Of a DNA stretch of 64,000 nt, positions 1 to 8,739 are shown piece by piece. The stretch covers positions 372,001-436,000 of the forward strand of contig NZ_JAQMWP010000005.1 in assembly GCF_030403745.1 (NCBI RefSeq), given 5' to 3'. How positions within the stretch are numbered: the stretch's first letter is position 1; the number at the start of each line of letters is the position of its first letter. The stretch comes from Streptomyces sp. S.PB5. GTDB taxonomy: Bacteria; Actinomycetota; Actinomycetes; Streptomycetales; Streptomycetaceae. The notes beneath the pieces were generated by a model, which saw nothing but the letters and a program-made list of their open reading frames with translations, searched no databases and had not been told where the DNA came from. The position numbers and the translations under genes are program-made.

Positions 1-1099
1 TGGGCGGGACGGTGGCGACCCAGTCGAGGCCGTAGAAGACGATGAAGAAGAGCATCGGCGGGTGGACGCTCGGCCCGAGCAGCATGGGGAGGAACAGCAG
101 TGAGATGCCGCGCAGGCCGTAGTACACGGCCAGCAGCCGGCGCGCGTCGAAGCGGTCGGTGAACCAGCCCGAGGCGATCGTGCCGACCACGTCGAACACC
201 CCGATGACCGCGAGCAGCGAGGCCGCCGCCGTGACGGGCATGCCGTGGTCGTGGGCGGCGGGCACGAAGTGGGTCTGGATCAGGCCGTTGGTGGAGGCGC
301 CGCAGATCGCGAAGGTGCCGGCGAGCAGCCAGAAGGGGCCGGTGCGGGCGGCCTTGAACAGCACGGTGACCGCGCGGCGGGCAGCGCCCGGGACGGGCTC
401 CGGCTTGGGTACGAACTCCTTCGCCCCGTAGGGCTTCAGGCCGACGTCGGCCGGGTGGTCGCGCAGCAGCAGCCAGACGAAGGGGACGACGGCGAGGGCC
501 GCCAGGGAGACCGTGACCGCGGCAGGGCGCCAGTCGTGTTTCTCCACGATCCAGGACAGCAGCGGCAGGAAGATCAGCTGGCCGGAGGCGGAGGCGGCGG
601 TCAGGATGCCGGTGACCAGGCCGCGCCGCTCGGTGAACCAGCGGTTGGTGACCGTCGCCGCGAAGGCCAGCGCCATCGATCCGGAGCCCAGACCGACCAG
701 CAGGCCCCAGCAGAGCAGCAGCTGCCAGGCCGCCGTCATCCACACCGTCAGGCCCGACCCGAGCGCGATGACGGTCAGCGCCACGGCGACGACCCGGCGG
801 ATGCCGAAGCGGTCCATCAGCGCGGCGGCGAAGGGGGCGGTGAGCCCGTAGAGCGCGAGGTTGACCGAGACGGCCGCGCCGATCGTGCCGCGTGACCAGC
901 CGTACTCCTGGTGCAGGGGGTCGATGAGCAGGCCGGGCAGGGAGCGGAAGGCGGCGGCGCCGATGATCGTCACGAAGGTGACGGCCGCGACGAACCAGGC
1001 TCGGTGCAGTGACACCATGCGGTTCCGCCGCGGGCGGGGACGTCGGGCGGACTGCGGCTTCGGCTCCGCAGTGGCTGCGGTATCGGTTGTCTGGGTCAC
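1..1099 (-). CDS. MFS transporter, C-terminus cut by window edge
   Basis: An integral-membrane permease of the major facilitator superfamily, resembling the monocarboxylate/oxalate-formate antiporter branch. Reading leftwards from a GTG at 1099, a basic N-terminus of about 35 residues is followed by successive hydrophobic helices. A loop with GLTAPFAAALMDRFGIRRV lies between helices 2 and 3 (MFS motif A region), and a WFTERRG loop follows TM4. About 366 residues are visible, with 10 or so helices; the remainder lies to the left. It is divergent from the GlxA-type regulator, with only 71 bp between starts, so that regulator is the natural candidate to control it. An ATG 28 codons downstream is an alternative start. 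The substrate cannot be read from the sequence. Confidence 0.85.
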   Translation of the reverse strand, partial: MTQTTDTAATAEPKPQSARRPRPRRNRMVSLHRAWFVAAVTFVTIIGAAAFRSLPGLLIDPLHQEYGWSRGTIGAAVSVNLALYGLTAPFAAALMDRFGIRRVVAVALTVIALGSGLTVWMTAAWQLLLCWGLLVGLGSGSMALAFAATVTNRWFTERRGLVTGILTAASASGQLIFLPLLSWIVEKHDWRPAAVTVSLAALAVVPFVWLLLRDHPADVGLKPYGAKEFVPKPEPVPGAARRAVTVLFKAARTGPFWLLAGTFAICGASTNGLIQTHFVPAAHDHGMPVTAAASLLAVIGVFDVVGTIASGWFTDRFDARRLLAVYYGLRGISLLFLPMLLGPSVHPPMLFFIVFYGLDWVATVPP

Positions 1100-1170
1100 G
1101 ACATAGAGCTTCCGGCCTGCGGTCACCTCGATCGAGTGGCCCGAAGGCCAGCATTCGCTAGGATCGGGCC

Positions 1171-2223
1171 ATGACCACGGAACGGGACACCGAGGACGCC
1201 TTCCGCCCGCACCGCGTCGTCGTCCTCGCCATGGACGGTGCGCTCCCCTTCGAGCTGGGCATCCCGCACCGCATCTTCGGCCGTCCCAAGGACGCGCTCG
1301 GTCGGCACCTCTACGAGGTCGTCACCTGCTCGATCCGGCCGCCGGGCCCGGTCCGCACGGACTCGGACTTCGACATCATGGTCCCGAACGGCCCCGAGAT
1401 CCTGGCCACCGCCGACACGGTGATCGTCCCGGCGTCCTACGAGTTCGGCCCGGTCTACGAGGAGGGCGTCCTCACCCCCGAGCTCGCCGCCGCCCTCGCC
1501 CACCTCCGCCCCGGCACCCGCCTCGCCTCCATCTGCACCGGCGTCTACGTCCTCGCCGCCGCCGGCTGTCTCGACGGCCGCCCCGCCACCACGCACTGGG
1601 CGGACGCCGAGCGTCTCCAACGCCTCTTCCCGCGGATCAAGGTCGACGCGGACGTGTTGTACGTCGACGACGGCGACGTCCTCACCTCCGCGGGCGTCGC
1701 CGCCGGTGTCGACCTGTGCCTGCACATGGTGCGCCGCGACCACGGCACCGCGGTCGCCAACGCCGTGGCCCGCCGTACGGTCGTACCGCCGCACCGCGAG
1801 GGCGGTCAGGCGCAGTACATCCAGCGTCCGGTGCCGGAGCCCCAGCTGGCCACCACGACCACCGCCCGCGCCTGGGCCCTGGGCCGGCTCCACGAGCCGA
1901 TCCAGCTGCGGGACATGGCCGAGCGGGAAGCGATGTCGGTCCGCACCTTCACCCGCCGCTTCCGCGAGGAGGTCGGGATCAGCCCCGGCCAGTGGCTCAC
2001 CCAGCAACGCGTGGAACGCGCGCGCCACCTCCTGGAGTCCACCGACCTCTCCGTCGACCAGATCGCCCACGACGCCGGCTTCGGCACCGCCCAGTCGATG
2101 CGCCAGCACCTGCAGGCGGCGCTCGGCGTCACCCCCACCAGCTATCGGCGCACCTTCCGCACCGGGGCCGGGACGAAAACCGGGACCGGAGTCAACGGCA
2201 GGGCTCGCAGCGACGCGGCTTGA
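1171..2223 (+). CDS. GlxA-type transcriptional regulator (DJ-1/PfpI + AraC HTH)
   Basis: A 350-residue cytoplasmic regulator. Residues about 15-190 form a class-I glutamine amidotransferase/DJ-1-like sensor domain, with SICTGVYVLAAAGCLDG carrying the conserved Cys at about 122 and TTHW after it. Residues about 225-335 form an AraC double helix-turn-helix (MSVRTFTRRFREEVGISP, then LSVDQIAHDAGFGTAQSMRQ). Family members regulate nearby catabolic or transport genes in response to small metabolites. It diverges from the MFS gene across 71 bp and probably regulates it. The C-terminal 20 residues are low-complexity. Length is normal for the family. Confidence 0.92.
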   Translation: MTTERDTEDAFRPHRVVVLAMDGALPFELGIPHRIFGRPKDALGRHLYEVVTCSIRPPGPVRTDSDFDIMVPNGPEILATADTVIVPASYEFGPVYEEGVLTPELAAALAHLRPGTRLASICTGVYVLAAAGCLDGRPATTHWADAERLQRLFPRIKVDADVLYVDDGDVLTSAGVAAGVDLCLHMVRRDHGTAVANAVARRTVVPPHREGGQAQYIQRPVPEPQLATTTTARAWALGRLHEPIQLRDMAEREAMSVRTFTRRFREEVGISPGQWLTQQRVERARHLLESTDLSVDQIAHDAGFGTAQSMRQHLQAALGVTPTSYRRTFRTGAGTKTGTGVNGRARSDAA

Positions 2224-2259
2224 GCGACGGGGGCTCCCGCGGGGCCGCCCCTCAGAGCC

Positions 2260-3312
2260 TCAGAACGTCAGCACCCCCCGAGCCACCTTCCCCGCCTCCG
2301 CATCCCCCACCGCCCGCTCGAACTCCTCCACCGGATACGTCTGCGTCACCAGCTCGTCCAGCAGCAACCGTCCGTCCCGGTACAGCTCGGCATAGAGCGC
2401 GATGTCCCGCTGCGGCCGCGAGGACCCGTACCGGCAGCCCAGGATCGACTTGTCCAGGAACATGGACGCCACGACGAAGGACGCCTCGGCGCCCGCGGCG
2501 GGCATCCCGAGCAGCACCGCCTGTCCGTGCCGGTCCAGCAGGTCCACCGCCTGCCGGACGAGTTCCACCCGTCCGACGCACTCGAAGACGTGGTCGGCGC
2601 CCGTCGGCAGCAGCTCCCGTACGCCCTCGGTCGAGGTCAGGAAGTCGGTCGCGCCGAACTGCCGGGCCACCGCCTCCTTTGCGGGGTTGGCGTCGACGGC
2701 GACGATCCGCAGCGCCCCCGCGATCCGCGCCCCTTGCAGCACGTTGAGCCCGATGCCCCCCGTCCCGATCACGACGACGCTGTCCCCGCGGTCCACCTTC
2801 GCCCGGTTGAGCACGGCCCCGACCCCGGTCAGCACCCCGCAGCCGATGAGCGCGGCGGACGGCAGCGGAATGTCCTTGGGGATCCGCACCACCTGCACGG
2901 CCTTCACCACGGTCCGCTCGGCGAACGCGGAGTTGGACGCGAACTGGAAGACCGGCTGCCCGCCGCGTGTGAACGGCTGACCGGGGCGTCCGATCGCCTT
3001 CCTGCACATGGTGGGCCGCCCCCGGTCGCAGTCCGCGCACGTACCGCAGTTGGCGAGCGTGGACAGCGACACATGGTCCCCCGCCACGACATGCGAGACC
3101 CCGTCCCCCACCGCCTCCACGACCCCGGCGCCCTCGTGCCCGAGCACCACCGGCACCGGAAAGGGGATCGTCCCGTCCACCACGGACAGGTCGCTGTGGC
3201 ACAGCCCCGCCGCGGAGACGGCGACCTGCACCTCGCCCGGCCCCGGGCCCCGCACCTCCAGGTCGTCGACGACCTCGACCCGCTTCCCGTCGAACACCAC
3301 GCCGCGCATCAC
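2260..3312 (-). CDS. Zinc-dependent alcohol dehydrogenase (MDR superfamily)
   Basis: A 350-residue NAD(P)-dependent zinc alcohol dehydrogenase. Visible are catalytic-zinc Cys38 (GLCHSD) and GHE at 58-60, the four structural-zinc cysteines at 89, 92, 95 and 103 (CGTCADC...C), and a Rossmann motif VVVIGTGGIGLNV near 175-187. Class III-like enzymes of this type oxidise primary alcohols or S-hydroxymethyl thiols; the substrate here is unknown. Its ATG overlaps the stop of the acyl-CoA dehydrogenase gene by 4 nt, so the two are translationally coupled. It is the last gene of the SDR - ACAD - ADH series and probably processes an intermediate of the same catabolic route. Confidence 0.9.
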   Translation of the reverse strand: MMRGVVFDGKRVEVVDDLEVRGPGPGEVQVAVSAAGLCHSDLSVVDGTIPFPVPVVLGHEGAGVVEAVGDGVSHVVAGDHVSLSTLANCGTCADCDRGRPTMCRKAIGRPGQPFTRGGQPVFQFASNSAFAERTVVKAVQVVRIPKDIPLPSAALIGCGVLTGVGAVLNRAKVDRGDSVVVIGTGGIGLNVLQGARIAGALRIVAVDANPAKEAVARQFGATDFLTSTEGVRELLPTGADHVFECVGRVELVRQAVDLLDRHGQAVLLGMPAAGAEASFVVASMFLDKSILGCRYGSSRPQRDIALYAELYRDGRLLLDELVTQTYPVEEFERAVGDAEAGKVARGVLTF

Positions 3313-4460
3313 ACAACCCCCTTGGGTTCCTTCGGCAGCCCGAGCACCCGCTCGGCGATGATCGTGCGCTGAACCTGGTCCGAACCGCCGTAGATCGTGT
3401 CGGCCCGGGAGAACAGGAACAGATGCTGAAACGGATCGAGTTCATACGGCGCCGAGCTCGACCAGCCGACCGGCCCCACCCCCGCCGCCGGGCCCCGTAC
3501 CTGCATGGCCAGCTCCCCGAGCCGCTGATGCCACCCGCCCCACAGCAGCTTGGCCACGCTGGAGGCCCCGGCGTCCCCCGAACTCCTCAGTGTCCGCAGC
3601 GCGTTCCACCGCATCACCCGCAGTTCGGCCCACTGCCGGACCAGCCGCTCCCGTACGACGGGGTCGTCAACCGCCCCGCTCTCGACGGCGGCCGCGACCA
3701 CCCGCCCCAACTCGGCCGCGAAACCCACCTGCTGGGCCAGCGTGGACACCCCGCGCTCGAACCCGAGCAGGCTCATCGCCACGCGCCACCCGTCCCCTGC
3801 ACCCCCGACGACATGTTCCACGCGCGCGTGCGCCCCGTCGAAGAACACCTCGTTGAACTCGCTGGTCCCGGTCAGCTGCCGGATGGGCCGCACCTCGATC
3901 CGCCCCGGCTGGTCCATGGCGACGAGCAGGAACGACAGCCCGTGATGGCGGACGGAATCCGGTTCCGTGCGCGCCAGCACGAAGCACCAGTCGGATTCAT
4001 GCGCCAACGACGTCCAGATCTTCTGCCCGGTGACCCGGTACACCCCGTCCGAGCCCCGCTCGGCCTTCGTACGGATCCCCGCGAGGTCCGAGCCCGCACC
4101 GGGTTCGCTGTATCCCTGGCACCACAGTTCGTCCCCGGCGGCGATGGCCGGGAGGAACCGCGCCTTCTGCTCGTCCGTGCCGTGCGCGACCAGGGTGGGC
4201 GCGAGCAGGTTCTCCCCGATGTGCCCGGACCGCGGCGGCGCGGACGACCGAGCGTACTCCTCGGCCCAGGCGACCTGTTGAGTAAGAGACGCGGTCCGAT
4301 TCCCATAGCCACCCTCAGACCATCCGAGCCCGATCCACCCACCTTTCCCAAGAGTGCGTTCCCACGAACGACGATCAATCCCAACAGAGGCATGCTCACT
4401 GAGCCAGTCCCGAGCCTCGGTACGGAACACCTGATCCTCGGCAGTGAACCCAAAGTCCAC
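3309..4460 (-). CDS. Acyl-CoA dehydrogenase
   Basis: A 383-residue flavoprotein catalysing alpha,beta-dehydrogenation of an acyl-CoA. N-terminal helical domain (MDFGFTAEDQVFRTEARDWL), FAD-binding middle domain (WCQGYSEPGAGSDLAG, then VTGQKIWTS), and the C-terminal segment IYGGSDQVQRTIIAERVLG. In this segment the usual catalytic-loop sequence is YGGSDQ rather than the YEGT of medium-chain enzymes, as in many actinobacterial FadE proteins. It is followed with a 4-nt overlap by the alcohol dehydrogenase and preceded by the SDR gene across a 108-bp gap that holds a dispersed repeat. Substrate not determinable. Confidence 0.9.
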   Translation of the reverse strand: MDFGFTAEDQVFRTEARDWLSEHASVGIDRRSWERTLGKGGWIGLGWSEGGYGNRTASLTQQVAWAEEYARSSAPPRSGHIGENLLAPTLVAHGTDEQKARFLPAIAAGDELWCQGYSEPGAGSDLAGIRTKAERGSDGVYRVTGQKIWTSLAHESDWCFVLARTEPDSVRHHGLSFLLVAMDQPGRIEVRPIRQLTGTSEFNEVFFDGAHARVEHVVGGAGDGWRVAMSLLGFERGVSTLAQQVGFAAELGRVVAAAVESGAVDDPVVRERLVRQWAELRVMRWNALRTLRSSGDAGASSVAKLLWGGWHQRLGELAMQVRGPAAGVGPVGWSSSAPYELDPFQHLFLFSRADTIYGGSDQVQRTIIAERVLGLPKEPKGVV

Positions 4461-4496
4461 AGGGTTCTCCTCTCAACACCGCCCGCTGGAGCTACC

Positions 4497-4526
4497 TAGG
4501 GGCGCGGGGAACTGCGCGATCAACCA
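4497..4526. repeat. Dispersed Streptomyces intergenic repeat, copy 1
   Basis: The segment TAGGGGCGCGGGGAACTGCG followed by CGATCAACCAC is nearly identical to 35910-35940, and its last 14 nt recur at 16727-16739. From general familiarity this is a common Streptomyces intergenic repeat. It sits in the 108 bp between the SDR and ACAD genes. Confidence 0.7.
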
Positions 4527-4568
4527 CACCAAACCCGCACCCGCCAAACCACCGATCCCCCCACCCCA

Positions 4569-5474
4569 TTAGGCGTTGGGCCGCTCCCCTTCCCGCGCCG
4601 CCCGCTCCATAGAAGCCACCCGCTCCAACAAAGGCATCGGATCCACCCCCACCGACCCCGGCAGAAACTCCGCGATCTTTTCCGCCGTCCAACCGCCGGA
4701 GGCATACGCCGCGCGCAGCTCCCGCGGCTGCGCCCACACCGCGATCTTCGGCCCGGCGATCGTGTACACCTGCCCGGTCACCTCCCGGGCCCGCTCCGAC
4801 AGCAGGTACACCACGAGCGCGGCCACATCCTCCGGCTCCCCGATCTCCGCGAGCTCCATCGGCACCCCCGCCGACATCCGCGTACGAGCCACCGGAGCCA
4901 CCGCGTTCGCGGTCACCCCGTACTTGTTCAGCCCCAGCGCCGCACTGCGCACCAGCGAAATGACCCCGCCCTTCGCAGCGCTGTAATTGGCCTGCGAGAC
5001 GGACCCTTGATGATTGCCACTGGTGAACCCGATCAACGTCCCGGCCCGCTGCTTCCGCATCACCGCGGAGGCCGCCCGGAACACCGTGAACGTCCCCTTC
5101 AGATGAGTGGCGACGACGGGATCCCACTCGTCCTCGGTCATGTTGAACAGCATCCGCTCCCGCAGGATCCCGGCGACGCACACCACCCCGTCAAGCCGCC
5201 CGTACGACGAGAGCGCGGTGTCGACGACCCGCTGTCCGCCCGCCATGGTCGACACGTCGTCGGCCACCGCGACGGCCGACCCACCCGCCGCCTCGATCTC
5301 CTTGACGACACCGAGCGCGACCTCACTCGTGGGCGACTCCCCGTCCACCGACACCCCGTAGTCGTTGACGACGACCGAGGCCCCCTCCGCCGCCGCGCAC
5401 AGCGCCACCGCCCGCCCGATCCCCCGCCCCGCCCCCGTCACGGCGACGACCTTGCCTGCCAAGAAGTTCCCCAC
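4569..5474 (-). CDS. Short-chain dehydrogenase/reductase
   Basis: A 301-residue classical SDR. Cofactor motif VTGAGRGIGRA at about 11-21, and the catalytic pair Y-x3-K in SQANYSAAKGG. The C-terminal 50 residues extend beyond a minimal SDR (WTAEKIAEFLPGS...), as seen in SDRs associated with beta-oxidation or steroid-type hydroxyacyl-CoA oxidation. Translation starts at a GTG (5474) preceded by GGAAGGGG. The gene diverges from the cyclase gene across 84 bp containing a 15-bp palindromic operator (5497-5511), and is probably co-transcribed with the downstream acyl-CoA dehydrogenase and alcohol dehydrogenase. Confidence 0.9.
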   Translation of the reverse strand: MGNFLAGKVVAVTGAGRGIGRAVALCAAAEGASVVVNDYGVSVDGESPTSEVALGVVKEIEAAGGSAVAVADDVSTMAGGQRVVDTALSSYGRLDGVVCVAGILRERMLFNMTEDEWDPVVATHLKGTFTVFRAASAVMRKQRAGTLIGFTSGNHQGSVSQANYSAAKGGVISLVRSAALGLNKYGVTANAVAPVARTRMSAGVPMELAEIGEPEDVAALVVYLLSERAREVTGQVYTIAGPKIAVWAQPRELRAAYASGGWTAEKIAEFLPGSVGVDPMPLLERVASMERAAREGERPNA

Positions 5475-5496
5475 GCCCGGCCCCTTCCCGCGGTTT

Positions 5497-5511
5497 CTGA
5501 CGGACCGTTAG
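5497..5511. promoter_or_regulatory. Palindromic operator site 1 (shared motif)
   Basis: CTGACGGACCGTTAG fits CTGAYG-NNN-CGTYAG, the motif also found twice at 11142-11156 and 11169-11183. It lies between the divergent SDR and cyclase genes, and a half-site CCGTCAGAT follows at 5522-5530. The dyad form and spacing suit a TetR-family repressor. The protein that binds it is not identified. Confidence 0.6.
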
Positions 5512-5558
5512 ATTTTATGACCCGTCAGATACCTGTAGACAAGCCCCGGGGAGCGCCG

Positions 5559-6485
5559 ATGCCACTGCAGGCCGAGTTCCACGACATCGCCAAGCGCGTG
5601 AACAACTGGGGGCGTTGGGGCGCCGACGACGAGATCGGCACCCTCAACCTGATCACCGACGAGGTCGTACGAGAGGCCGCGGCGGAGGTCAGGACGGGCC
5701 GCCGCGTCCCCCTCGCCCTCGCCCTGAGGGAGGACGGCGTGCAGACCGGTATGATCCCGGGGCGGGTCAACCCCCTGCACGCGATGGTGCAGATCAACCA
5801 GGAGATCTTCGGCCCGGGAACCGTCGCGTGCAGCGACGACGCCGTGACGATGGGCCTGCAGGCGGCCACCCACTGGGACGCGCTCACCCACGTCTCGCAC
5901 TCGGGCGTGCTCTACAACGGCCGCCCCGCCGCCTCCATCACCCCGCACGGCGGCGCCGAGTTCAGCGGTATCGACAAGGTGCGGCACATCGTCTCGCGCG
6001 GGGTCCTGCTGGACGTCGCACGCGCGCGTGGCACCTCCCGGCTGGACGGCTCGTACGCCGTCACCCCGGAGGACCTGGACGCCGCGGAGGAACTCGCGGG
6101 CACGCGCGTGCGCGCCGGCGACATCGTGCTCGTACGGACCGGGCAGGTGCAGGTGTATCTGGCGGGCGACAAGCACGCGTACGGCTATCCGTCGCCGGGG
6201 CTGTCGATCCGTACGCCGGAGTGGTTCCACGCGCGCGATGTCGCGGCCGTCGCGAACGACACGCTGACCTTCGAGATCTTCCCGCCCGAGATCGAGGACC
6301 TGTGGCTGCCCGTGCACGCACTCGACCTGGTGGAGATGGGGATGCTGCAGGGCCAGAACTGGAATCTCGAAGAGTTGTCCACAGCCTGTGGAGAAGAGGG
6401 CCGCTACACGTTCCTGCTGTCGGCGATGCCCGAGCCGTTCGTCGGCGCGACGGGAACGCCGGTGGCTCCGGTCGCCATTCTCTAG
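5559..6485 (+). CDS. Cyclase family protein (putative metal-dependent hydrolase)
   Basis: A 308-residue protein of the cyclase/kynurenine formamidase-like fold (Pfam Cyclase). The metal-site motif appears as THWDALTHVSHSG at about residues 108-120, a variant of the usual HGTHxDxxxH. Such enzymes hydrolyse amides, lactones or cyclic ketones. The ATG at 5559 is chosen because GGGGAGCGCCG provides a ribosome site; the frame is open much further upstream but would cross the divergent SDR gene. It is divergent from the SDR gene and shares the 5497-5511 operator, so it belongs to the same regulon as the catabolic genes on both sides. Confidence 0.85.
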   Translation: MPLQAEFHDIAKRVNNWGRWGADDEIGTLNLITDEVVREAAAEVRTGRRVPLALALREDGVQTGMIPGRVNPLHAMVQINQEIFGPGTVACSDDAVTMGLQAATHWDALTHVSHSGVLYNGRPAASITPHGGAEFSGIDKVRHIVSRGVLLDVARARGTSRLDGSYAVTPEDLDAAEELAGTRVRAGDIVLVRTGQVQVYLAGDKHAYGYPSPGLSIRTPEWFHARDVAAVANDTLTFEIFPPEIEDLWLPVHALDLVEMGMLQGQNWNLEELSTACGEEGRYTFLLSAMPEPFVGATGTPVAPVAIL

Positions 6486-6875
6486 GGCCGGCGAAGGCCG
6501 GACGGCGGCGCCCCGACACACGCCCCGAGCACGGTGTCCGCGCACCGCCGTCCGCTTCCGGCGCTCCCTCCCCCACTCTCGACTTCGCTCGAGCGGGAGG
6601 GACCCCCATCGGCTCCTCCTGGCCCTGAGGGAACCGACGCCGCACAACGACCCACTCTCGACAAGGGCTTCCGTCACCGAAACCCTCGTCGTCCCCTCGC
6701 GGCGAATCGCTGACCACAAGCGTGAGCAGACGGACACGTGGCGTCAACACCGGTGCGGGGTTTTATTACTTGCGCCCTTTTTGTCACGGGCGCGCACGGA
6801 AGCACATCACGGCGCACCGCCTCTCGCCCCACCGGCGAAACCGGGCCGCTCTGCACCCGTGCCCCGGCCGCGCGG
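6486..6875. other. Intergenic region without a supported gene
   Basis: This 390-bp stretch between convergent genes holds no coding frame I can support. It contains a hairpin repeat at 6566-6601 (arms CCCTCCC / GGGAGGG and CTCGA / TCGAG), resembling a common Streptomyces intergenic element, and a second possible stem (GCGCCC / GGGCGC) around 6773-6793 that could terminate transcription. Confidence 0.6.
6566..6601. repeat. Hairpin-forming intergenic repeat
   Basis: Inverted arms CCCTCCC...GGGAGGG enclose CTCGACTTCGCTCGAG. Its position just after the cyclase gene would suit a terminator; it lacks a T-run. Confidence 0.5.
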
Positions 6876-7361
6876 CTACACGGCCTCGTACGCGAGCCCT
6901 TCGTACCCCTCGAAGGCGGAGGCGCCGCCGACGAAGCCGCCCGAGGACTCCTGCCGCTCCGCGGACCGGTCGAGCTCGCACCAGATGCGTTTGCCCGCAC
7001 CCTCGGGGCTCCAGCCCCAGCGGTCGGCGAGCCCGTCGACGAGGGCGAGTCCGCGGCCGCCGGTGGCGTCACCGTCGGCGCAGCGCGGCACCGGTGCGCG
7101 GCCGCTGGTGTCGGCGACCTCCAGCCGGACGGTGGCCTGTTCGTCCCCGACGCCGGGCAGCGACAGCCGCAGCACGGCCGGCCGGCCGGTGTGCACCACG
7201 GCGTTGGTGACCAGTTCGGACACGAGCAGGATGAGGGTCTCGGCGAGCGGCTCGTCGACCCCTACGCCGGACCCGGCGAGCCGCGAACGAGCCCACCGCC
7301 GGGCTCGCCCCACCTCTGTGGGGTCGGGCCGGATCTCCAGCTGCATTTGAAGCACCTGCAC
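6876..7361 (-). CDS. ATP-binding (HATPase/anti-sigma-type) regulatory protein
   Basis: A 161-residue single-domain GHKL ATPase of the RsbW/SpoIIAB-like family that is highly expanded in Streptomyces. The N-box is LVSELVTNAVVHTG (about 46-60). A G-box follows, seen as DTSGRAPVPR and then GGRGLALVDGLADRWGW. Such proteins act as anti-sigma factors or phosphorylate STAS antagonists, but most Streptomyces copies have no known partner. The start is uncertain: GTG at 7361 or ATG at 7346. The last 25 residues are a non-conserved tail. Confidence 0.88.
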   Translation of the reverse strand: MQVLQMQLEIRPDPTEVGRARRWARSRLAGSGVGVDEPLAETLILLVSELVTNAVVHTGRPAVLRLSLPGVGDEQATVRLEVADTSGRAPVPRCADGDATGGRGLALVDGLADRWGWSPEGAGKRIWCELDRSAERQESSGGFVGGASAFEGYEGLAYEAV

Positions 7362-7854
7362 CGCTCACACCATCCGAACCGGCAGACACATAGCCTCGCG
7401 CCTCACGAGGGCCACGATCGTAGCCATTTTTTGCATGGCCAGGACAATGGCCAAAGCCAGGATCACTGAACGTGAATCCCTTACGAGACAGCATGGTTGA
7501 CGTACAGTCACCCCAACAAGCGCTTCGGGCATATTCCAGCGCGAAGGAGTACCCGGCTGGCATACTGTGCGACGCTCGTTGCGGGGAGTCGAACAGGCGG
7601 AGGCCCACGGCCCGCCGGCCCTGCGAGAAGCGGCGCGCACCGGCACATCCGGAGCCGCCCCGGAGGCAACACCGGCATCGATCGTGCTCGGCACCACTCG
7701 CATCCCACAGAAGGTACCGGAGCGGGCCCACGACTCCAGGCCGTGACGGGTCACGCATAGGACACAACCCGATATCAACGCTCCGTAATTCCGGTATGCC
7801 ACAATCCGCGACATCCGGAGGGCGGTCTTCTACGGCACCGCAGCCCAGCCCCTG
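7362..7854. other. Upstream region of the ATPase-domain gene
   Basis: 493 bp without a gene I can support. On the minus strand, a 23-codon frame starting at the ATG at 7436 (second ATG at 7427) ends at 7365, four bases before the ATPase-domain start. It could be a coupled leader ORF, but nothing beyond position supports it. The segment near 7426-7465 is AT-richer than its surroundings (a run of T, repeated TGGCCA) and is the likeliest promoter location. Confidence 0.35.
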
Positions 7855-8739
7855 TCAGGCCGTCAGATCGGCCGCGAGCAGCTCCTCACTCTCCGTACGG
7901 CCACCGCCACGCTGCGCCCGCACCCATGCCCGTTTCAGATGCAGATGCACCTCGGACTCCCAGGTGAAGCCCATACCGCCGTGCACCTGGAGGCAGTCAC
8001 GGGCGCCTCGCACGGCCGCCTCGTCGGCCAGCAGCCGGGCCGCGGCGATGTCGACCGGGGCGCCGGTGACGGCGGCGGCGTACACCGCCGCGCGCGCCAC
8101 CTCCGCCCGCACCAGCAGCTGCGCGCAGAGATGCTTCACGGCCTGGAACGCCCCGATCGGCTGCCCGAACTGCTCGCGCGTCCGGGCGTGTTGCACCGCG
8201 AGCTCGCGCACACGCGTGGCCGTACCGAGTTGCTCGGCGGCGGTGAGCAGTACGGCGACGCGGCCGCCGCCCCCCTCCGCGCCCCCGGCCACCCGGTGCA
8301 GCGGCGTCAACGGATCCACCGACCGCAGCGGTACGACGCCACCGGCCTCCCCGCGGACGACATCGGCGGCGTCCAGCCACTCCACCAGTCCCCCGTCCAC
8401 GGCCGCCACGACCACCGACCCGTCGGCCGCCCCCGGCACCACCCCTGCCGCGAGATGCGTGGCCACCAGGGGACCGGGCAGCAGCACCCGCCCCGCCTCC
8501 TCGAAGGCCAACACCGCCTCGGACAGCCCGAGTCCGACCCCGCCCTCGGCCTCCGGCACGCGCAGCGCGAAGAACCCGGCCGCGCCCAGCTCCCGCCACA
8601 GCGCCCGGTCAAGCCGCCCCGGCGCGTCCACGGCCGCCCGCAGCGTCTCGCGGTCGAAACGCCGGGCCAGCAGCCCCCGTACGCCGTCCCGCAACGCCCG
8701 TTGATCATCGGTGAGTTGGAAACGCACTGGTACAGTCAC
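7855..8739 (-). CDS. Acyl-CoA dehydrogenase, short subunit
   Basis: A 294-residue acyl-CoA dehydrogenase homologue, about 90 residues shorter than the canonical enzymes. It keeps the N-terminal helical domain (FQLTDDQRALRDGVRGLL) and a C-terminal VHGGMGFTWESEVHLHLKRA motif, but the central FAD-contact segment is reduced. Its GTG start overlaps the upstream full-length ACAD stop by 4 nt. In actinobacteria, adjacent full-length plus short ACAD genes often encode alpha2beta2 heteromers (FadE28-FadE29 type) in which each subunit supplies part of the FAD and active site. I infer such a complex with the 377-residue partner. Confidence 0.85.
   Translation of the reverse strand: MTVPVRFQLTDDQRALRDGVRGLLARRFDRETLRAAVDAPGRLDRALWRELGAAGFFALRVPEAEGGVGLGLSEAVLAFEEAGRVLLPGPLVATHLAAGVVPGAADGSVVVAAVDGGLVEWLDAADVVRGEAGGVVPLRSVDPLTPLHRVAGGAEGGGGRVAVLLTAAEQLGTATRVRELAVQHARTREQFGQPIGAFQAVKHLCAQLLVRAEVARAAVYAAAVTGAPVDIAAARLLADEAAVRGARDCLQVHGGMGFTWESEVHLHLKRAWVRAQRGGGRTESEELLAADLTA

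Noticed and set aside
6738..7469. Plus-strand frame of 243 codons
   Set aside because: It is the complement of the ATPase-domain gene, whose minus-strand translation has the N-box and G-box motifs.
7365..7814. 149-codon minus-strand frame upstream of the ATPase-domain gene
   Set aside because: No domain, weak codon bias, and it crosses a likely promoter. At most its last 23 codons could be a leader.
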